A DNA stretch of 64,000 nucleotides from Micrococcales bacterium 72-143 (GCA_001898835.1 MKVM01000003.1:186001-250000), one strand, 5' to 3'; positions 16,250-26,182 are shown, counted from the stretch's first letter. Notes: a model not told the origin generated them from the sequence alone. A program made the numbers and translations.

Positions 16250-17935
16250 CTAGCGCCCGGCGGTGATGGTGTCGGCGGCCGCCCGGGCCGCCTCTCGGGC
16301 ATCGGCGGCCTCATCGGCCGCCAGGGCTGCCTCGGCGATCGCACGCGCATCGTCGAGGGTGTGCCGCGCGAGGGATACGCGGACGTCTGCGAGGGCCGTC
16401 GGCGACATCGACAGGCTCGTGACCCCGAGCCCTGTCAGCACGACGGCGAGGAGCGGGTCGGCTGCGGCCTCGCCGCACACGCCCACCGGCTTGCCGAGGG
16501 CGGCGCCCGCGGCGCCGACCTCCTTCACGAGCCGCAGCACCGCGGGGTGCCACGGGTCCTGGAGGGCCGCGACCGATCCGAGCTGGCGGTCGGCGGCCAT
16601 CGTGTACTGCGTCAGATCGTTGGTGCCGATCGACGCGAAGTCGGTGCGCGAGAGCACCCGGTCGGCGATGAGCGCCACCGAGGGGATCTCCACCATCACC
16701 CCGGCGGTGCGGATGCCGGCGTCGTGGATGGCGCGCGTGATGAACGCGGTCTCCTCCACGGTCGCGACCATGGGCGCCATGACCCACAGCTCGGCCTCCG
16801 TCTGGGCCTGGGCTCCGGCGAGCGCCGTCAGCTGGTCGGCGAGCACGGATGCCGACGCCCGCAGGGCACGCAGCCCCCGCTGGCCGAGGGCCGGGTTCTC
16901 CTCCTCACCCGGCGAGAGGAACGCGAGCGGCTTGTCGGCACCCGCGTCGAGCAGGCGCACGACGACACGCTTCCCCGGGAACGCGGCGAGCACCTCGCGG
17001 TAGCTCTCCTGCTGGTCGGCGACGCTCGGCGCCGTCGTGAGCCGATCGAGGAAGAGGAACTCCGTGCGGAAGAGCCCGACGCCCTCGGCGCCGAGCCGCA
17101 CCGCCTCGGCCGCCTCGCCCGGCTTGCCGACGTTGGCGAGCAGCTTCACGGGCGTGCCGTCGGCGAGCGCACCGGGACCGGCGGGTGCGTCGGCGGCCGC
17201 CTGGCGGGCGGCGATGCGCGCCTCCGCGTCGGCGAGCTCCGCGGCATCCGGGTCCACCCAGACCCGCCCGCGCTCGGCGTCGACGATGACCTGGGTGCCG
17301 TCCGGCAGCCCCTCGACACCCACCGCGCCGACGATCGCGACGATGCCGCGCTGGCGGGCCAGGATCGCGGTGTGCGAGGTCGGACCCCCCTCGCTCGTCA
17401 CGAACGCGAGCACGCGGTCGAGGTCGAGGACGGCGGTGTCGGCCGGGGCGAGGTCCCGTGCGACCAGCACATAGGGGTGGCCGGGGTCGACGACGAGCTC
17501 CGTCGAGCGCCCCTGCAGCGCCGCGACGGCGCGATCCGAGAGGTCGTGCAGGTCGGCGGCGCGCTCCGCGAAGTACTCGCCCGCGTCGGCGAGCAGCGCC
17601 GCGAACTCCCCGAACGCATCCGCGACGGCCTTCTCGGCGGTGACGCCCGACCCGAGGTGCCGCTCGACGCTCGCGATCAGCTCCGGATCGTCGGTCATGA
17701 GGGCCTGCGCCTCGAGCACATCGCGGGTCGCCTCGTCGGCGCCCGCCGCGCGCTCGCGCAGCTGGGCCGACACGCTCGCGAGCGCCTCCCGCGCGCGCGC
17801 CAGCTCGGCATCCGCACCGAGCGCGCTGCGCGCGTCCGTCGGCGCCGCGGCCGTCTGCCGCGACACGTGCAGCACCGGACCGACGACGACACCCGTGCCG
17901 ACGCCGACCCCGCGCAGCTCGCGGACCTCGATCAT
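16250..17935 (-). CDS. ptsI: Phosphoenolpyruvate-protein phosphotransferase (Enzyme I)
   Basis: First enzyme of the sugar phosphotransferase system; takes phosphate from phosphoenolpyruvate and gives it to HPr. 561 residues. The swivelling domain has the active-site stretch SEGGPTSHTAILARQRG with His188. The C-terminal PEP-binding barrel shows GVGLFRTEFLFLDR, ANPALGQRGLR and FASIGTNDLTQYTMAADR, plus the catalytic GVCGEAAADP (Cys). Start at 17935 gives the ATGA overlap with the ptsH stop and the normal N-terminus. Confidence 0.96.
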   Translation of the reverse strand: MIEVRELRGVGVGTGVVVGPVLHVSRQTAAAPTDARSALGADAELARAREALASVSAQLRERAAGADEATRDVLEAQALMTDDPELIASVERHLGSGVTAEKAVADAFGEFAALLADAGEYFAERAADLHDLSDRAVAALQGRSTELVVDPGHPYVLVARDLAPADTAVLDLDRVLAFVTSEGGPTSHTAILARQRGIVAIVGAVGVEGLPDGTQVIVDAERGRVWVDPDAAELADAEARIAARQAAADAPAGPGALADGTPVKLLANVGKPGEAAEAVRLGAEGVGLFRTEFLFLDRLTTAPSVADQQESYREVLAAFPGKRVVVRLLDAGADKPLAFLSPGEEENPALGQRGLRALRASASVLADQLTALAGAQAQTEAELWVMAPMVATVEETAFITRAIHDAGIRTAGVMVEIPSVALIADRVLSRTDFASIGTNDLTQYTMAADRQLGSVAALQDPWHPAVLRLVKEVGAAGAALGKPVGVCGEAAADPLLAVVLTGLGVTSLSMSPTALADVRVSLARHTLDDARAIAEAALAADEAADAREAARAAADTITAGR

Positions 17936-18204
17936 CCGGCGGCCTCGTCGTGGTCCGTGGTGAGGAACTCCGACAGCTCGTCGAGCACGCGCTCCGCGTC
18001 GTCGCCCTCGACGTTCAGGACGACCTCGTCGCCGTTCTCGAAGCCCGCCGCGATGATCCCCAGGATGCTGGCCGCGTTCACGGCCTTCCCCTCCGGACGC
18101 GCGATCGTGACCTGGTGACCGGAGGCCGCCACGGCCTGGGTGAAGAGCTTGGCCGGCCGGGCGTGCAGCCCGTGCCCCGAGGCGATCGTCACAGTGCGTT
18201 CCAT
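17932..18204 (-). CDS. ptsH: Phosphocarrier protein HPr
   Basis: Small carrier moving phosphate from Enzyme I to the IIA proteins. 90 residues: ASGHGLHARPAKLF carries the phosphorylated His14, and AVNAASILGIIAAG carries Ser46 at the regulatory position, though HPr kinase is generally absent from actinobacteria. GGACCTCCTG precedes the ATG. It overlaps ptsI by four bases and the upstream IIB gene by one (TGATG), so the three are translated together. Confidence 0.96.
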   Translation of the reverse strand: MERTVTIASGHGLHARPAKLFTQAVAASGHQVTIARPEGKAVNAASILGIIAAGFENGDEVVLNVEGDDAERVLDELSEFLTTDHDEAAG

Positions 18205-18524
18205 CAGGAGGTCCTTCCGAGTCCGGTGGCGGCGAGCGCCGCCAGGGTCGTGTCGAGCAGTTCGTCGCCATCCTCCCGCGCCGCGTCCGCCAGCACCACG
18301 AACGGCACATCGGCGGCGGCCGCCGCGGCGCCGAGCAGCGCGACCTCCCCGCCCAGATGGGCGCCCGCGATCACGAGGTCGGAGGCACGGATGAGGTCCG
18401 GGGCGGCAGCGGCCGACGACGGCACGGGGGTCAGCTCGACGCCCCGGGCCGCGGCTGCGCGGCGCAGACGCTGGGCGACGAAGGTGCTCGACGCTCCCGC
18501 GCCGCACACGATGAGCACCCGCAT
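18204..18524 (-). CDS. Stand-alone PTS IIB-like protein
   Basis: 106 residues resembling the cellobiose/lactose-type (or galactitol-type) IIB fold. The start MRVLIVCGAGASSTFVAQRL holds a P-loop-like phosphocysteine motif with Cys8; DLVIAGAHLGGE and VPFVVLAD match the later strands of the fold. No IIC or IIA of the same sugar class lies in the window. As first gene of the operon, it may serve an unlinked permease or act as a phosphorylation sensor, perhaps for the divergent regulator; this is inference. Confidence 0.7.
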   Translation of the reverse strand: MRVLIVCGAGASSTFVAQRLRRAAAARGVELTPVPSSAAAAPDLIRASDLVIAGAHLGGEVALLGAAAAAADVPFVVLADAAREDGDELLDTTLAALAATGLGRTS

Positions 18525-18581
18525 GGCGTTCCGTCTCCGCGTCTCGGCCGCCCGCGGAATCCGCGTCGGCGGCGCTGCCGT

Positions 18582-18625
18582 CCCGAACCGAGTTCGGGGC
18601 CCGCCGGTTCCCTCTCCCGGCGGGC
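18582..18625. promoter_or_regulatory. Paired inverted repeats in the PTS/regulator divergent gap
   Basis: CCCGAAC (18582-18588) pairs with GTTCGGG (18592-18598) around CGA, directly followed by GCCCGCCGG (18599-18607) pairing with CCGGCGGGC (18617-18625) around nine bases. They lie 58-101 bases before the IIB start, in its presumed leader or promoter. They could be an operator for the divergent PRD regulator or tandem leader hairpins; neither is shown. Confidence 0.4.
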
Positions 18626-18765
18626 GAGGCCAGTGTGCTCCCGACGGATGCGGCCACGCCAGCCCCACCGCTTCCGCACCCCCGGAAATCTCCGCGGAAG
18701 CGCCCCGCGCCCCGGCACCGTTTGCTTGACTGGACGCGCGCGCACGGTCGCGGAGCGGGAGTGTG

Positions 18766-20664
18766 ATGGTCGACAGACACCAGCAGCTCACGGACGCCCT
18801 CGCCCAGCACGGAGGCTGGGTGACGGCAGCCGACCTCGCCGCGCGCCTCGGCGTCACCGACCGCAGCATCCGGGGCTACGTCGCGACCCTCAACGCCGCG
18901 GGCGAGACACCGCTCATCGAATCGGGGCCGTCCGGCTACCGGCTCGACCGGGCGGAGTGGGCGCGCCGCATCCGCGACGACCAGGGCGACGGCGCATCCA
19001 CGCCCGCCGCGCGCGTGTCGGCCGTGCTCCGCGCGCTCCTGGACGCGGCCCCCGACTCGGAGGGCGTCGACGTCTACGAGCTCGCCGAGCGCCTGCACGT
19101 GAGCGACTCGACCCTCGAATCCGACCTCGCACGCGCCCGCTCCCGGGCCGGCGCGCTGGGCCTCACGATCGTCCGCACCCGCGAGCACGCTCAGCTCGAG
19201 GGCCCCGAGACGGCGCGGCGCCGCCTCATCGGGGCGCTCTTCCGCGACGAGGCGACCCGCGGGATGCGCGAGGTCGACCGCATCGAGAGCTGGTTCGCGG
19301 CGGGCGACCTCAGCGCCTTCAAGACCGACCTCATCGCGCGCCTCGTCTCCGACGGCTACGAGATCAACGACTACGGCCTCGGCACCGTGCTGCTGCACCT
19401 CGCGATCGCCGTCGACCGCACCCAGGGCCGCCACAGCCTCCCCGACCGCACGGGGGGCGACGAGGGCGTCTTCGCCGCCATTCTCGACGAGCTCGTCGCC
19501 GACCACTTCGGGGTGCGGCTCCCGCCCGGCGACCTCGACTACCTCGGATTCCTGCTCGGCACCCGCGTGGCCGTCGACCCCGTCGACGCCGGACCCCCGC
19601 CCCTCGACGACGAGGACCTCGCCCGGGTGCGCGCCATCGTCGAGAAGGCGGCGCGCGAGTACCTCGTCGACCTCGAGGGCGACGACGACTTCCTCCTCCG
19701 GCTCGCCATGCACATCCGCCAGCTGCAGCGGCGTGCGCAGGAGGGATCCTTCTCGCGCAACCCGCTCACGAGGTCCATCAAGTCCGGGTACCCGATGATC
19801 TACGAGCTCGCCGTGTACCTCGCGCGCGAGCTGCAGCTCGACTCCGGCATCGCGGTGCCGGAGGACGAGATCGCCTACCTCGCGATGCACCTCGGCGCAC
19901 GCCTCGAGGAGCAGCGGCAGGCGGAGCAGGCCGTCACCGCGACCATCGTCGCCCCCGCCTACCACCGCCTCCACCTCGAGCTGCTGCGCCGTGTCGAGGC
20001 GTCCGTCGGCGCCGAGCTGCGCATCGAGCAGCTCGACACCCGCTCCGACGTCGACTGGGATGCGCTCCCCGGCGACCTCGTCATCTCCGTCATCGACCCG
20101 CCCGCCCCGAGCGACCGCATCCTCGTCGTGCACCCGTTCCTCGGCGAGACGGACGCGCAGGCCATCCACACGGCCATCGCCCGCGTGCGCCGGCAACGAC
20201 GCCGCACCCGCCTCGCCGAGCGGCTCGCCTCCTACTTCGATGAGCGGCTGTTCTTCCGGGAGCTGTACGCACCGGACGCGGAGGGCATGATCCGCACCCT
20301 CGGCGCACGCATGGTGGAGGCGGGCGTCGTCGACGAGGCCTACGTGGACGGCGCGATCGAACGCGAGCGCCTCTCCTCGACCGCCTTCACCGACGGGCTC
20401 GCCATGCCGCACGCCATGGCGATGACGGCCGAGCGCACCGCGATCGCACTGGTGCTCAACTCGACCTCGATGCCGTGGGGGGATGCGCGGGTCGAGGTGG
20501 TGGCGTTCATCGCCTTCAGCGAGTCGGGCCGCGCCTCCTTCCAGGAGGTGTTCGACCAGCTGGTCGAGGTCTTCTCGGACCGCGACAACGTCCGCACCCT
20601 CGCCGCCCGTGCCACCGACGTCCCCACCCTGGTCGCCGAGCTCACCCGTCTCATCGACGCCTGA
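18766..20664 (+). CDS. MtlR/BglG-type PRD-domain transcriptional regulator
   Basis: Transcriptional regulator controlled by PTS phosphorylation. 632 residues: an N-terminal HTH (residues 1-60, AADLAARLGVTDRSIRGYVATLN), a second HTH-like region (YELAERLHVSDSTLESDLARAR), two PRD domains (about 170-400), a IIB-like segment, and a C-terminal IIA domain with TDGLAMPHAMAM carrying the phosphorylatable His. This order matches MtlR/LicR-type activators rather than BglG antiterminators, which lack an HTH and IIA. Divergent from the IIB-ptsH-ptsI-mtlA-mtlF operon, its likely target. ATG 18766 is chosen; GTG 18763 is equally possible. Confidence 0.85.
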   Translation: MVDRHQQLTDALAQHGGWVTAADLAARLGVTDRSIRGYVATLNAAGETPLIESGPSGYRLDRAEWARRIRDDQGDGASTPAARVSAVLRALLDAAPDSEGVDVYELAERLHVSDSTLESDLARARSRAGALGLTIVRTREHAQLEGPETARRRLIGALFRDEATRGMREVDRIESWFAAGDLSAFKTDLIARLVSDGYEINDYGLGTVLLHLAIAVDRTQGRHSLPDRTGGDEGVFAAILDELVADHFGVRLPPGDLDYLGFLLGTRVAVDPVDAGPPPLDDEDLARVRAIVEKAAREYLVDLEGDDDFLLRLAMHIRQLQRRAQEGSFSRNPLTRSIKSGYPMIYELAVYLARELQLDSGIAVPEDEIAYLAMHLGARLEEQRQAEQAVTATIVAPAYHRLHLELLRRVEASVGAELRIEQLDTRSDVDWDALPGDLVISVIDPPAPSDRILVVHPFLGETDAQAIHTAIARVRRQRRRTRLAERLASYFDERLFFRELYAPDAEGMIRTLGARMVEAGVVDEAYVDGAIERERLSSTAFTDGLAMPHAMAMTAERTAIALVLNSTSMPWGDARVEVVAFIAFSESGRASFQEVFDQLVEVFSDRDNVRTLAARATDVPTLVAELTRLIDA

Positions 20665-20718
20665 CCTCCGCCCTCTCCCCCTCAAGCCGCTTCCCCCGCT
20701 CAAGCCGCTTCGCGGGGG

Positions 20719-21003
20719 TGCCGGGGGTCTTCCGAGCCGCATGCCCCCGCGCGCCTGGACGGCGCGCTCCCGCCAGTCCCGATGCCAGCGTCTCGGAAGA
20801 CCCCCGGCATCCCCGCTTCGCTCGTGCGAAGGATGCCGCGGCGGACGCCGCTCTCACGCTGCGCCCGTCGCAGAGGCCAGCTCCTGGGATGCGTGATTCC
20901 CGCTGAAGAGCGAAGCGGGTGGGCGGGATCGCGTGCGAGACGCTGGCATCGGGACTGGCGGGAGCGCATCGCCGTCAGGCGATACGCGGGGGCATGCGGC
21001 TCG
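20719..21003. repeat. Nested inverted-repeat region between the PRD regulator and adk
   Basis: Non-coding gap of about 400 bases, most of it palindromic. Positions 20764-20795 pair perfectly with 20936-20967 (32 bp); 20733-20751 pair with 20985-21003 (19 bp); and, locally, TGCCGGGGGTCTTCCGAG at 20719-20736 pairs with 20792-20809 (18 bp). Different stems thus share and compete for the same bases. No frame here looks coding. It may be a complex of REP-like repeats or a mobile palindrome; it lies at the 3' end of both converging genes and may stop their transcription. Confidence 0.7.
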
Positions 21004-21071
21004 CACGCGATCCCGGCCGACCGCGAAGCGGCGTGAGCGGCCCGACCGCGAAGCGGGGCGAGCGGGGTGAG

Positions 21072-21671
21072 TTAGGCCGAGGTCTCGACGGAGCCGATGC
21101 CGGCGTCCGCGAAGGCCGCCCAGATGCGATCGGTGACGTCGTCGACGGCGCCGAGCCCGTCGACCTCGAGGAGGAGCCCCTGCTCGCGGAACATCTCCAG
21201 CACCGGCGCGGTCTCGCGCTGGTACACCTCCTGGCGGTGCCGGATGGCCTCCTCGGAGTCGTCGGCGCGGCCCTGCTCGATGGCGCGCTTGCGCAGGCGG
21301 CGCACGATCTCGTCCTGGTCGGCGACGAGGCGGAGCACCGCGTCGAGCTTGTGGCCGTGGGAGGCGAGCAGCTCGTCGAGGTAGCGCACCTGGTCGGGCG
21401 TGCGGGGGTAACCGTCGAGCAGGAAGCCGGTGGTCGCGTCGGCCTCGGAAAGCCGGTCGGTGACGAGCTCGTTGGTGAGCGAGTCGGGCACGTAGTCGCC
21501 GGCGTCGACGATGGCCTTGACGCGCTTGCCGAGCTCGGTCTCGTTCTTGATGTTGGCGCGGAAGATGTCGCCGGTGGAGATGGTGGGGATGCCGAAGTGC
21601 TCGGCGATCCGTGCCGCCTGGGTTCCCTTGCCGGCTCCCGGGGGGCCGACGATGAGCAGCCGGACCGTCAC
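21072..21671 (-). CDS. adk: Adenylate kinase
   Basis: Balances AMP, ADP and ATP. 199 residues with the P-loop GPPGAGKG at 9-16, [10 protein letters not shown], and [14 protein letters not shown]. The lid is the short form without zinc cysteines, as usual in actinobacteria. It starts with GTG, sharing GTGA with the secY stop, the standard secY-adk coupling. Last gene of the spc operon; map, often next in this order, is absent. Confidence 0.97.
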   Translation of the reverse strand: MTVRLLIVGPPGAGKGTQAARIAEHFGIPTISTGDIFRANIKNETELGKRVKAIVDAGDYVPDSLTNELVTDRLSEADATTGFLLDGYPRTPDQVRYLDELLASHGHKLDAVLRLVADQDEIVRRLRKRAIEQGRADDSEEAIRHRQEVYQRETAPVLEMFREQGLLLEVDGLGAVDDVTDRIWAAFADAGIGSVETSA

Positions 21672-22996
21672 CGGAGCAGGCCCTCGTAGTGGCGCTGCTG
21701 CAGCTGCGAGTCGATCTGCTTCACGGTCTCGAGTCCGACGCCGACCATGATGAGGATCGAGGTGCCGCCGAACGGGAAGTTCTGGTTGGCGCCGACGAGC
21801 ACGAGCGCGATGAGCGGCACGAGCGCGATGACGCCGAGGTAGAGCGACCCGGGCAGCGTCACGCGGGTGAGCACGTAGTCGAGGTACTCGGCGGTGGGTC
21901 GTCCCGCGCGGATGCCGGGGATGAATCCGCCGTACTTCTTCATGTTGTCAGCGACCTCGTCCGGGTTGAACGTGATGGCGACGTAGAAGTAGGTGAACCC
22001 GACGATGAGCAGGAAGTACAGCAGCATGTAGAGCGGGTGGTCGCCGCGCGTGAGGTAGGTGGAGATCCACTGCACCCACGGCTGGGCGACCTCGCCCTGC
22101 TTCGGCTGGTTGAACTGCGCGATGAGCGCCGGCAGGTACAGCAGCGAGGAGGCGAAGATGACCGGCACGACGCCCGCCATGTTGACCTTGATCGGGATGT
22201 AGGTGTTGTTGCCGCCGTAGGTGCGGCGCCCCACCATGCGCTTCGCGTACTGCACGGGGATGCGCCGCTGGGACTGCTCGACGAAGATGACGGCGAACAT
22301 GATGACGATGCCGATCGCGATGACGAGCAGCAGGGTCTCGATGTTGTGCTGGGCGGCGATGGCGCCGAGCGAGTTCGGGAAGGCCGCGACGATCGAGGTG
22401 AAGATGAGCAGCGACATGCCGTTGCCGACGCCGCGCTCGGTGATGAGCTCGCCCATCCACATGATGACGCCGGTGCCGGCGGTCATGGTGATGACCATGA
22501 GCAGGATGCCGTACCAGGTGTCGCCGCCGGGGACGATGAGCTGGGAGCACTCGGCGGTGCCGGTGTTGCCGAAGAGGGCGCCGGAGCGGGCGACGGTGAT
22601 GAGGGTCGTCGACTGCAGCACGCCGAGGGCGATGGTCAGGTAGCGCGTGTACTGCGTGAGCTTGGCCTGACCCGCCTGGCCCTCCTTGTAGAGGGTGTCG
22701 AAGTGCGGGATGACGACGCGCAGCAGCTGCACGATGATCGACGCGGTGATGTACGGCATGATGCCGAGCGCGAAGATCGACAGCTGCAGCAGCGCGCCGC
22801 CGGAGAACAGGTTGACGAGGTCGTAGAGACCCGAGGCGCCCGCGTTGCCCGCGAGACATGCCTGGACGTTGCCGAAGTCGACGAAGGGCGCGGGGACGAA
22901 CGACCCGAGCCGGAACAGGGCGATGATGCCCAGCGTGAACGCGATCTTGCGGCGGAGGTCCGGCGTGCGGAAGATCCGCGCGACGGCACTGAACAC
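21668..22996 (-). CDS. secY: Protein translocase channel SecY
   Basis: Membrane pore of the Sec export system. 442 residues and about ten membrane helices; [29 protein letters not shown] at the start and the cytosolic loop around FKYGGFIPG-like [21 protein letters not shown] are typical. The GTG at 22996 (VFSAVARIF) is chosen because GGGAGG lies six bases upstream and homologues begin there. It is 87 bases after rplO. Confidence 0.96.
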   Translation of the reverse strand: MFSAVARIFRTPDLRRKIAFTLGIIALFRLGSFVPAPFVDFGNVQACLAGNAGASGLYDLVNLFSGGALLQLSIFALGIMPYITASIIVQLLRVVIPHFDTLYKEGQAGQAKLTQYTRYLTIALGVLQSTTLITVARSGALFGNTGTAECSQLIVPGGDTWYGILLMVITMTAGTGVIMWMGELITERGVGNGMSLLIFTSIVAAFPNSLGAIAAQHNIETLLLVIAIGIVIMFAVIFVEQSQRRIPVQYAKRMVGRRTYGGNNTYIPIKVNMAGVVPVIFASSLLYLPALIAQFNQPKQGEVAQPWVQWISTYLTRGDHPLYMLLYFLLIVGFTYFYVAITFNPDEVADNMKKYGGFIPGIRAGRPTAEYLDYVLTRVTLPGSLYLGVIALVPLIALVLVGANQNFPFGGTSILIMVGVGLETVKQIDSQLQQRHYEGLLR

Positions 22997-23083
22997 GACG
23001 CCTCCCGGGTGAGATTCTGAAGCGTGCCGCACCAGGGAGGTGCGGCGAGGAGGTGGCCCCGGGTGGGGCCACCTTCCCGATGG

Positions 23084-23866
23084 CTACTTGACGGAGCCGC
23101 CGGCGGCGACGATCTTCTGCTCCGCAGAGCTCGAGACCTTGTCGACCGCAACGTTCAGCTTAACCGCAATCTCGCCGGTGCCGAGCACCTTGACCTTCTC
23201 GTTCTTGCGGACGGCGCCCTTGGCGACGAGGTCGTTGATGGTGACGTCGCCGCCCTTGGGGTAGAGCTCGGCCAGGCGGTCCAGGTTCACGACCTGGTAC
23301 TCGACCCGGAACGGGTTCTTGAATCCGCGGAGCTTCGGGGCGCGCATGACCTGGTTCAGGTTGCCGCCCTCGAGGCCGACGCGCACCTGGTAGCGGGCCT
23401 TGGTGCCCTTGGTGCCGCGTCCCGCGGTCTTTCCCTTGGAGCCCTCACCGCGTCCAACGCGGGTCTTGGCCTTCTTCGCTCCCTCGGCGGGACGGAGGTG
23501 GTGGGCCTTGAGCACCTGCGGGCGCGACGCGGGTGCGTCGGCCTTCTTGGCTGCCGGCTTCTTGGCGGCGGGCTTGGCCTCGGCCTTGGGGGCGTCGGCG
23601 TCGCTCTTCGCGGCGGCGGCCTTGGGGGCAGCGGCCTTCGCCGGCGCCTTCTTCTCGGCTGCCGGCTTCTCGGCAGCCGCCTTGGGGGCAGCAGCCTTCG
23701 AGGCGGCGGCCTTGGGGGCAGCCTTCTCGGCGGCGGGCTTCTTCTCCGCGGCGGCGGCCTTGGGGGCTGCAGCCTTGGCGGGCGCCTTCTTCTCGGTCGT
23801 CGCCTTGTCGGCGGCGGCCTTGGGTGCGGTGGCCTTCTTCTCGGCCGGCTTCTTCTCGTCAGCCAT
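23084..23866 (-). CDS. rplO: 50S ribosomal protein L15 with long Ala/Lys-rich N-terminal extension
   Basis: uL15, an assembly protein of the large subunit. The normal domain begins near residue 118 ([37 protein letters not shown]) and ends at 260. Residues 1-115 are extra: alternating Ala, Lys, Glu and Pro blocks ([18 protein letters not shown]), encoded by visibly repetitive DNA at 23520-23866. The extension resembles histone H1 tails and may bind nucleic acid; this is inference. The start is supported by the TAATG overlap with the rpmD stop. Confidence 0.95.
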   Translation of the reverse strand: MADEKKPAEKKATAPKAAADKATTEKKAPAKAAAPKAAAAEKKPAAEKAAPKAAASKAAAPKAAAEKPAAEKKAPAKAAAPKAAAAKSDADAPKAEAKPAAKKPAAKKADAPASRPQVLKAHHLRPAEGAKKAKTRVGRGEGSKGKTAGRGTKGTKARYQVRVGLEGGNLNQVMRAPKLRGFKNPFRVEYQVVNLDRLAELYPKGGDVTINDLVAKGAVRKNEKVKVLGTGEIAVKLNVAVDKVSSSAEQKIVAAGGSVK

Positions 23867-24051
23867 TAGTCAATCTCCTCGACCTTCACGAGGTGGGCGA
23901 CCGTGCGGACGTACCCGCGGTTCGCCGGGGTGTCCTCGCGCACGACGACGTCGCCGATGCGCTTGAGGCCCAGGCTGCGCAGGGTGTCGCGCTGGTTCTG
24001 CTTCTCGCTGATAACGGACTTGATCTGGGTCACCTTGAGTCGGGCGGCCAT
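23866..24051 (-). CDS. rpmD: 50S ribosomal protein L30
   Basis: uL30, 61 residues: [40 protein letters not shown], then a tail [16 protein letters not shown]. The start shares one base with the rpsE stop (TGATG) and the stop one base with the rplO start, so this small gene is coupled on both sides. Size and sequence match bacterial L30. Confidence 0.96.
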   Translation of the reverse strand: MAARLKVTQIKSVISEKQNQRDTLRSLGLKRIGDVVVREDTPANRGYVRTVAHLVKVEEID

Positions 24052-24785
24052 CAGGCACCAACCTTCGCGGTAGCGGCGGCGCGTGCGTCGGCCTCGGCGC
24101 GGATGAGGCGCTCCGGCGCGACGTCCTCGAACTCGAGGCCGCGGCGCGCGGCGACCGCGCGGGGCTCCTCGAGCTGCTTGAGAGCGGTCACGGTCGCGTG
24201 GACGATGTTGATCGTGTTCGACGAGCCGAGCGACTTCGACAGCACGTCGTGGATGCCGGCGCACTCGAGCACGGCGCGCACGGGACCACCCGCGATGACA
24301 CCGGTACCGGCGGCGGCGGGACGCAGCAGCACGACACCGGCGGCCGCCTCACCCTGGACGGGGTGGGGGATGGTCGCACCGGCGCGGGGGACGCGGAAGA
24401 AGTTCTTCTTCGCCTCCTCGACGCCCTTCGAGATCGCGAGCGGCACCTCGCGCGCCTTGCCGTAGCCGACGCCGACCATGCCGTTGCCGTCGCCCACGAC
24501 GACGAGCGCCGTGAAGCTGAAGCGACGGCCGCCCTTGACGACCTTCGACACGCGGTTGATGGTCACCACGCGCTCGAGGAACTGGCTGTCCTCACGGCCG
24601 CCGCGTGCGCCGCGGTCGTTGCGCGGGTTGCGCTCGCGGCTGCCGCGGCGCTGCTCGCGGGGCTCACCCTGCGACTGCGTGCCCGCGGCGGTCTCCACGA
24701 CCTGACCCTCGGCGATCTCCTCGGACTGCACGTCCTGGTTCTCCTTGTTCTCGGCGCCCGTGGGCGCCTCGGTGGCGTCGCTCAC
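24051..24785 (-). CDS. rpsE: 30S ribosomal protein S5
   Basis: uS5, at the mRNA entry channel, important for decoding accuracy. The core spans residues 66-240 ([23 protein letters not shown], then [22 protein letters not shown] and [19 protein letters not shown]). The first 65 residues are an added tail, acidic then Arg/Gly-rich, making it longer (244 residues) than the usual 160-200. It starts with GTG, overlapping the rplR stop by four bases. Confidence 0.96.
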   Translation of the reverse strand: MSDATEAPTGAENKENQDVQSEEIAEGQVVETAAGTQSQGEPREQRRGSRERNPRNDRGARGGREDSQFLERVVTINRVSKVVKGGRRFSFTALVVVGDGNGMVGVGYGKAREVPLAISKGVEEAKKNFFRVPRAGATIPHPVQGEAAAGVVLLRPAAAGTGVIAGGPVRAVLECAGIHDVLSKSLGSSNTINIVHATVTALKQLEEPRAVAARRGLEFEDVAPERLIRAEADARAAATAKVGA

Positions 24786-25141
24786 AGCTCCAGCCCTCCC
24801 TCGCGCGCGCCGTCGGCGATCGCCGCGACGCGTCCGGCGTACTTGTTGCCTCCGCGGTCGAACACGACCGCGTCGATGCCGGCCTTCTTGGCGCGCTCGG
24901 CGACGAGCTCGCCGACCTTCTTCGCCTTGGCCGTCTTGTCACCGTCGAAGGTGCGCAGCTCGGCCTCGAGCGTCGAGGCCGAGGCCACGGTGTGACCCTT
25001 GCTGTCGTCGACGAGCTGCACGAAGACGTGACGGGCCGAACGGGTGACGACGAGACGCGGACGGTCCGCGGTCCCGGCGATGCGCTTGCGCAGACGCGCG
25101 TGGCGACGGTTGCGCTGCGCGGACTTGCTGATGCCAGCCAT
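24782..25141 (-). CDS. rplR: 50S ribosomal protein L18
   Basis: uL18, which binds 5S rRNA with L5. 119 residues from [21 protein letters not shown]; later [20 protein letters not shown] and [18 protein letters not shown], family markers. ATG 25141 lies two bases after the rplF stop; an in-frame GTG at 25147 would overlap that stop but gives an atypical extra Met-Ile. Confidence 0.96.
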   Translation of the reverse strand: MAGISKSAQRNRRHARLRKRIAGTADRPRLVVTRSARHVFVQLVDDSKGHTVASASTLEAELRTFDGDKTAKAKKVGELVAERAKKAGIDAVVFDRGGNKYAGRVAAIADGAREGGLEL

Positions 25142-25143
25142 GA

Positions 25144-25680
25144 TCACTTACCACTCTTTCCGGCCTTGCGGCGGACGACCTCACCGGAGTAGCGAACACC
25201 CTTGCCCTTGTAGGGCTCGGGCTTGCGCAGCTTCCGGATGTTGGCGGCCACCTCGCCCACGGCCTGCTTGTCGATGCCGCGAACGTGGAGCTTGTTGTTG
25301 CCCTCGACCTCGAAGGTGATGCCGGCGGGCGGGTCGACGGTGATGGAGTGCGAGTAGCCGAGCGCGAACTCGACCGAGCTGCCCTTCGACTGAACGCGGT
25401 ATCCGGTGCCGACGACCTCGAGGCTCTTGGAGTAGCCCTCGGTCACGCCGATGATCTGGTTCGCGATGAGGGTGCGGGTGAGGCCGTGCAGCGAACGCGA
25501 CTCGCGCTCGTCGTCGGGGCGGGTGACGAGCACCTGCCCGTCCTCCAGCTTGACCTCGATGGGGCTCTTGACGGTGAGCGCGAGCTCGCCCTTGGGGCCC
25601 TTGACGGTGACGTCCTGGCCGTCGATCGTCACGGTGACGTTCGCGGGCACGTCGATGGGGAGGCGTCCGATTCGTGACAT
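25144..25680 (-). CDS. rplF: 50S ribosomal protein L6
   Basis: uL6, near the GTPase-associated centre. 178 residues with two repeated alpha-beta domains: [19 protein letters not shown] at the start and the conserved C-terminal [24 protein letters not shown]. Normal length for the family. It is six bases after rpsH. Confidence 0.97.
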   Translation of the reverse strand: MSRIGRLPIDVPANVTVTIDGQDVTVKGPKGELALTVKSPIEVKLEDGQVLVTRPDDERESRSLHGLTRTLIANQIIGVTEGYSKSLEVVGTGYRVQSKGSSVEFALGYSHSITVDPPAGITFEVEGNNKLHVRGIDKQAVGEVAANIRKLRKPEPYKGKGVRYSGEVVRRKAGKSGK

Positions 25681-25686
25681 CTCAGC

Positions 25687-26085
25687 TCACCACACGTAGG
25701 CGAGGACTTCCCCGCCGACGCCCTTCTTGCTCGCCTCGCGGTCCGTGAGGAGCCCCGAGGAGGTGGACAGGATGGCCACGCCGAGGCCGCCCAGCACGTG
25801 GGGGATCTCGGTCGACTTCGCGTAGACACGGAGGCCGGGCTTCGAGACGCGCTTGATGCCGGCGATCGACCGCTCGCGATTCGGGCCGTACTTGAGGTCG
25901 ATCGTGAGCGTCTGGCCGACGCGCGCGTCCTCGACCTTCCAGCCCGCGATGTAGCCCTCGCGCTGCAGGATCTCGGCGATGTGGGTCTTGAGCTTGCTGC
26001 TCGGAAGCGAGACCGTGTCGTGGTAGGCGCGGTTCGCGTTGCGCAGACGGGTCAGCATGTCTGCGACCGGATCTGTCATCGTCAT
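25687..26085 (-). CDS. rpsH: 30S ribosomal protein S8
   Basis: uS8, a primary 16S rRNA binder; in Escherichia coli it represses the spc operon. 132 residues: [34 protein letters not shown], then [38 protein letters not shown] split over the C-terminal half. A 97-base gap from rplE is unusually wide for this operon, and I see no obvious signal in it. Confidence 0.97.
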   Translation of the reverse strand: MTMTDPVADMLTRLRNANRAYHDTVSLPSSKLKTHIAEILQREGYIAGWKVEDARVGQTLTIDLKYGPNRERSIAGIKRVSKPGLRVYAKSTEIPHVLGGLGVAILSTSSGLLTDREASKKGVGGEVLAYVW

Positions 26086-26182
26086 TTCGTTGTTTTCCTT
26101 ATCTCAATCGGTTTCGACACCCGCTAGCTCCTCAAGAGCACGGTCCGGATGCCGACCTGGTTGAAAACCCGCTGGCGGGTTC

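Noticed and set aside
17932-20742. A 936-codon minus-strand open frame covering the PRD regulator
   Set aside because: Only its last 90 codons (HPr) are real; the rest is the antisense of the regulator gene.
23520-23866. Repeated short units resembling a CRISPR array
   Set aside because: The repeats are in frame, degenerate and encode the Lys/Ala extension of L15; there are no regular spacers and no cas genes.
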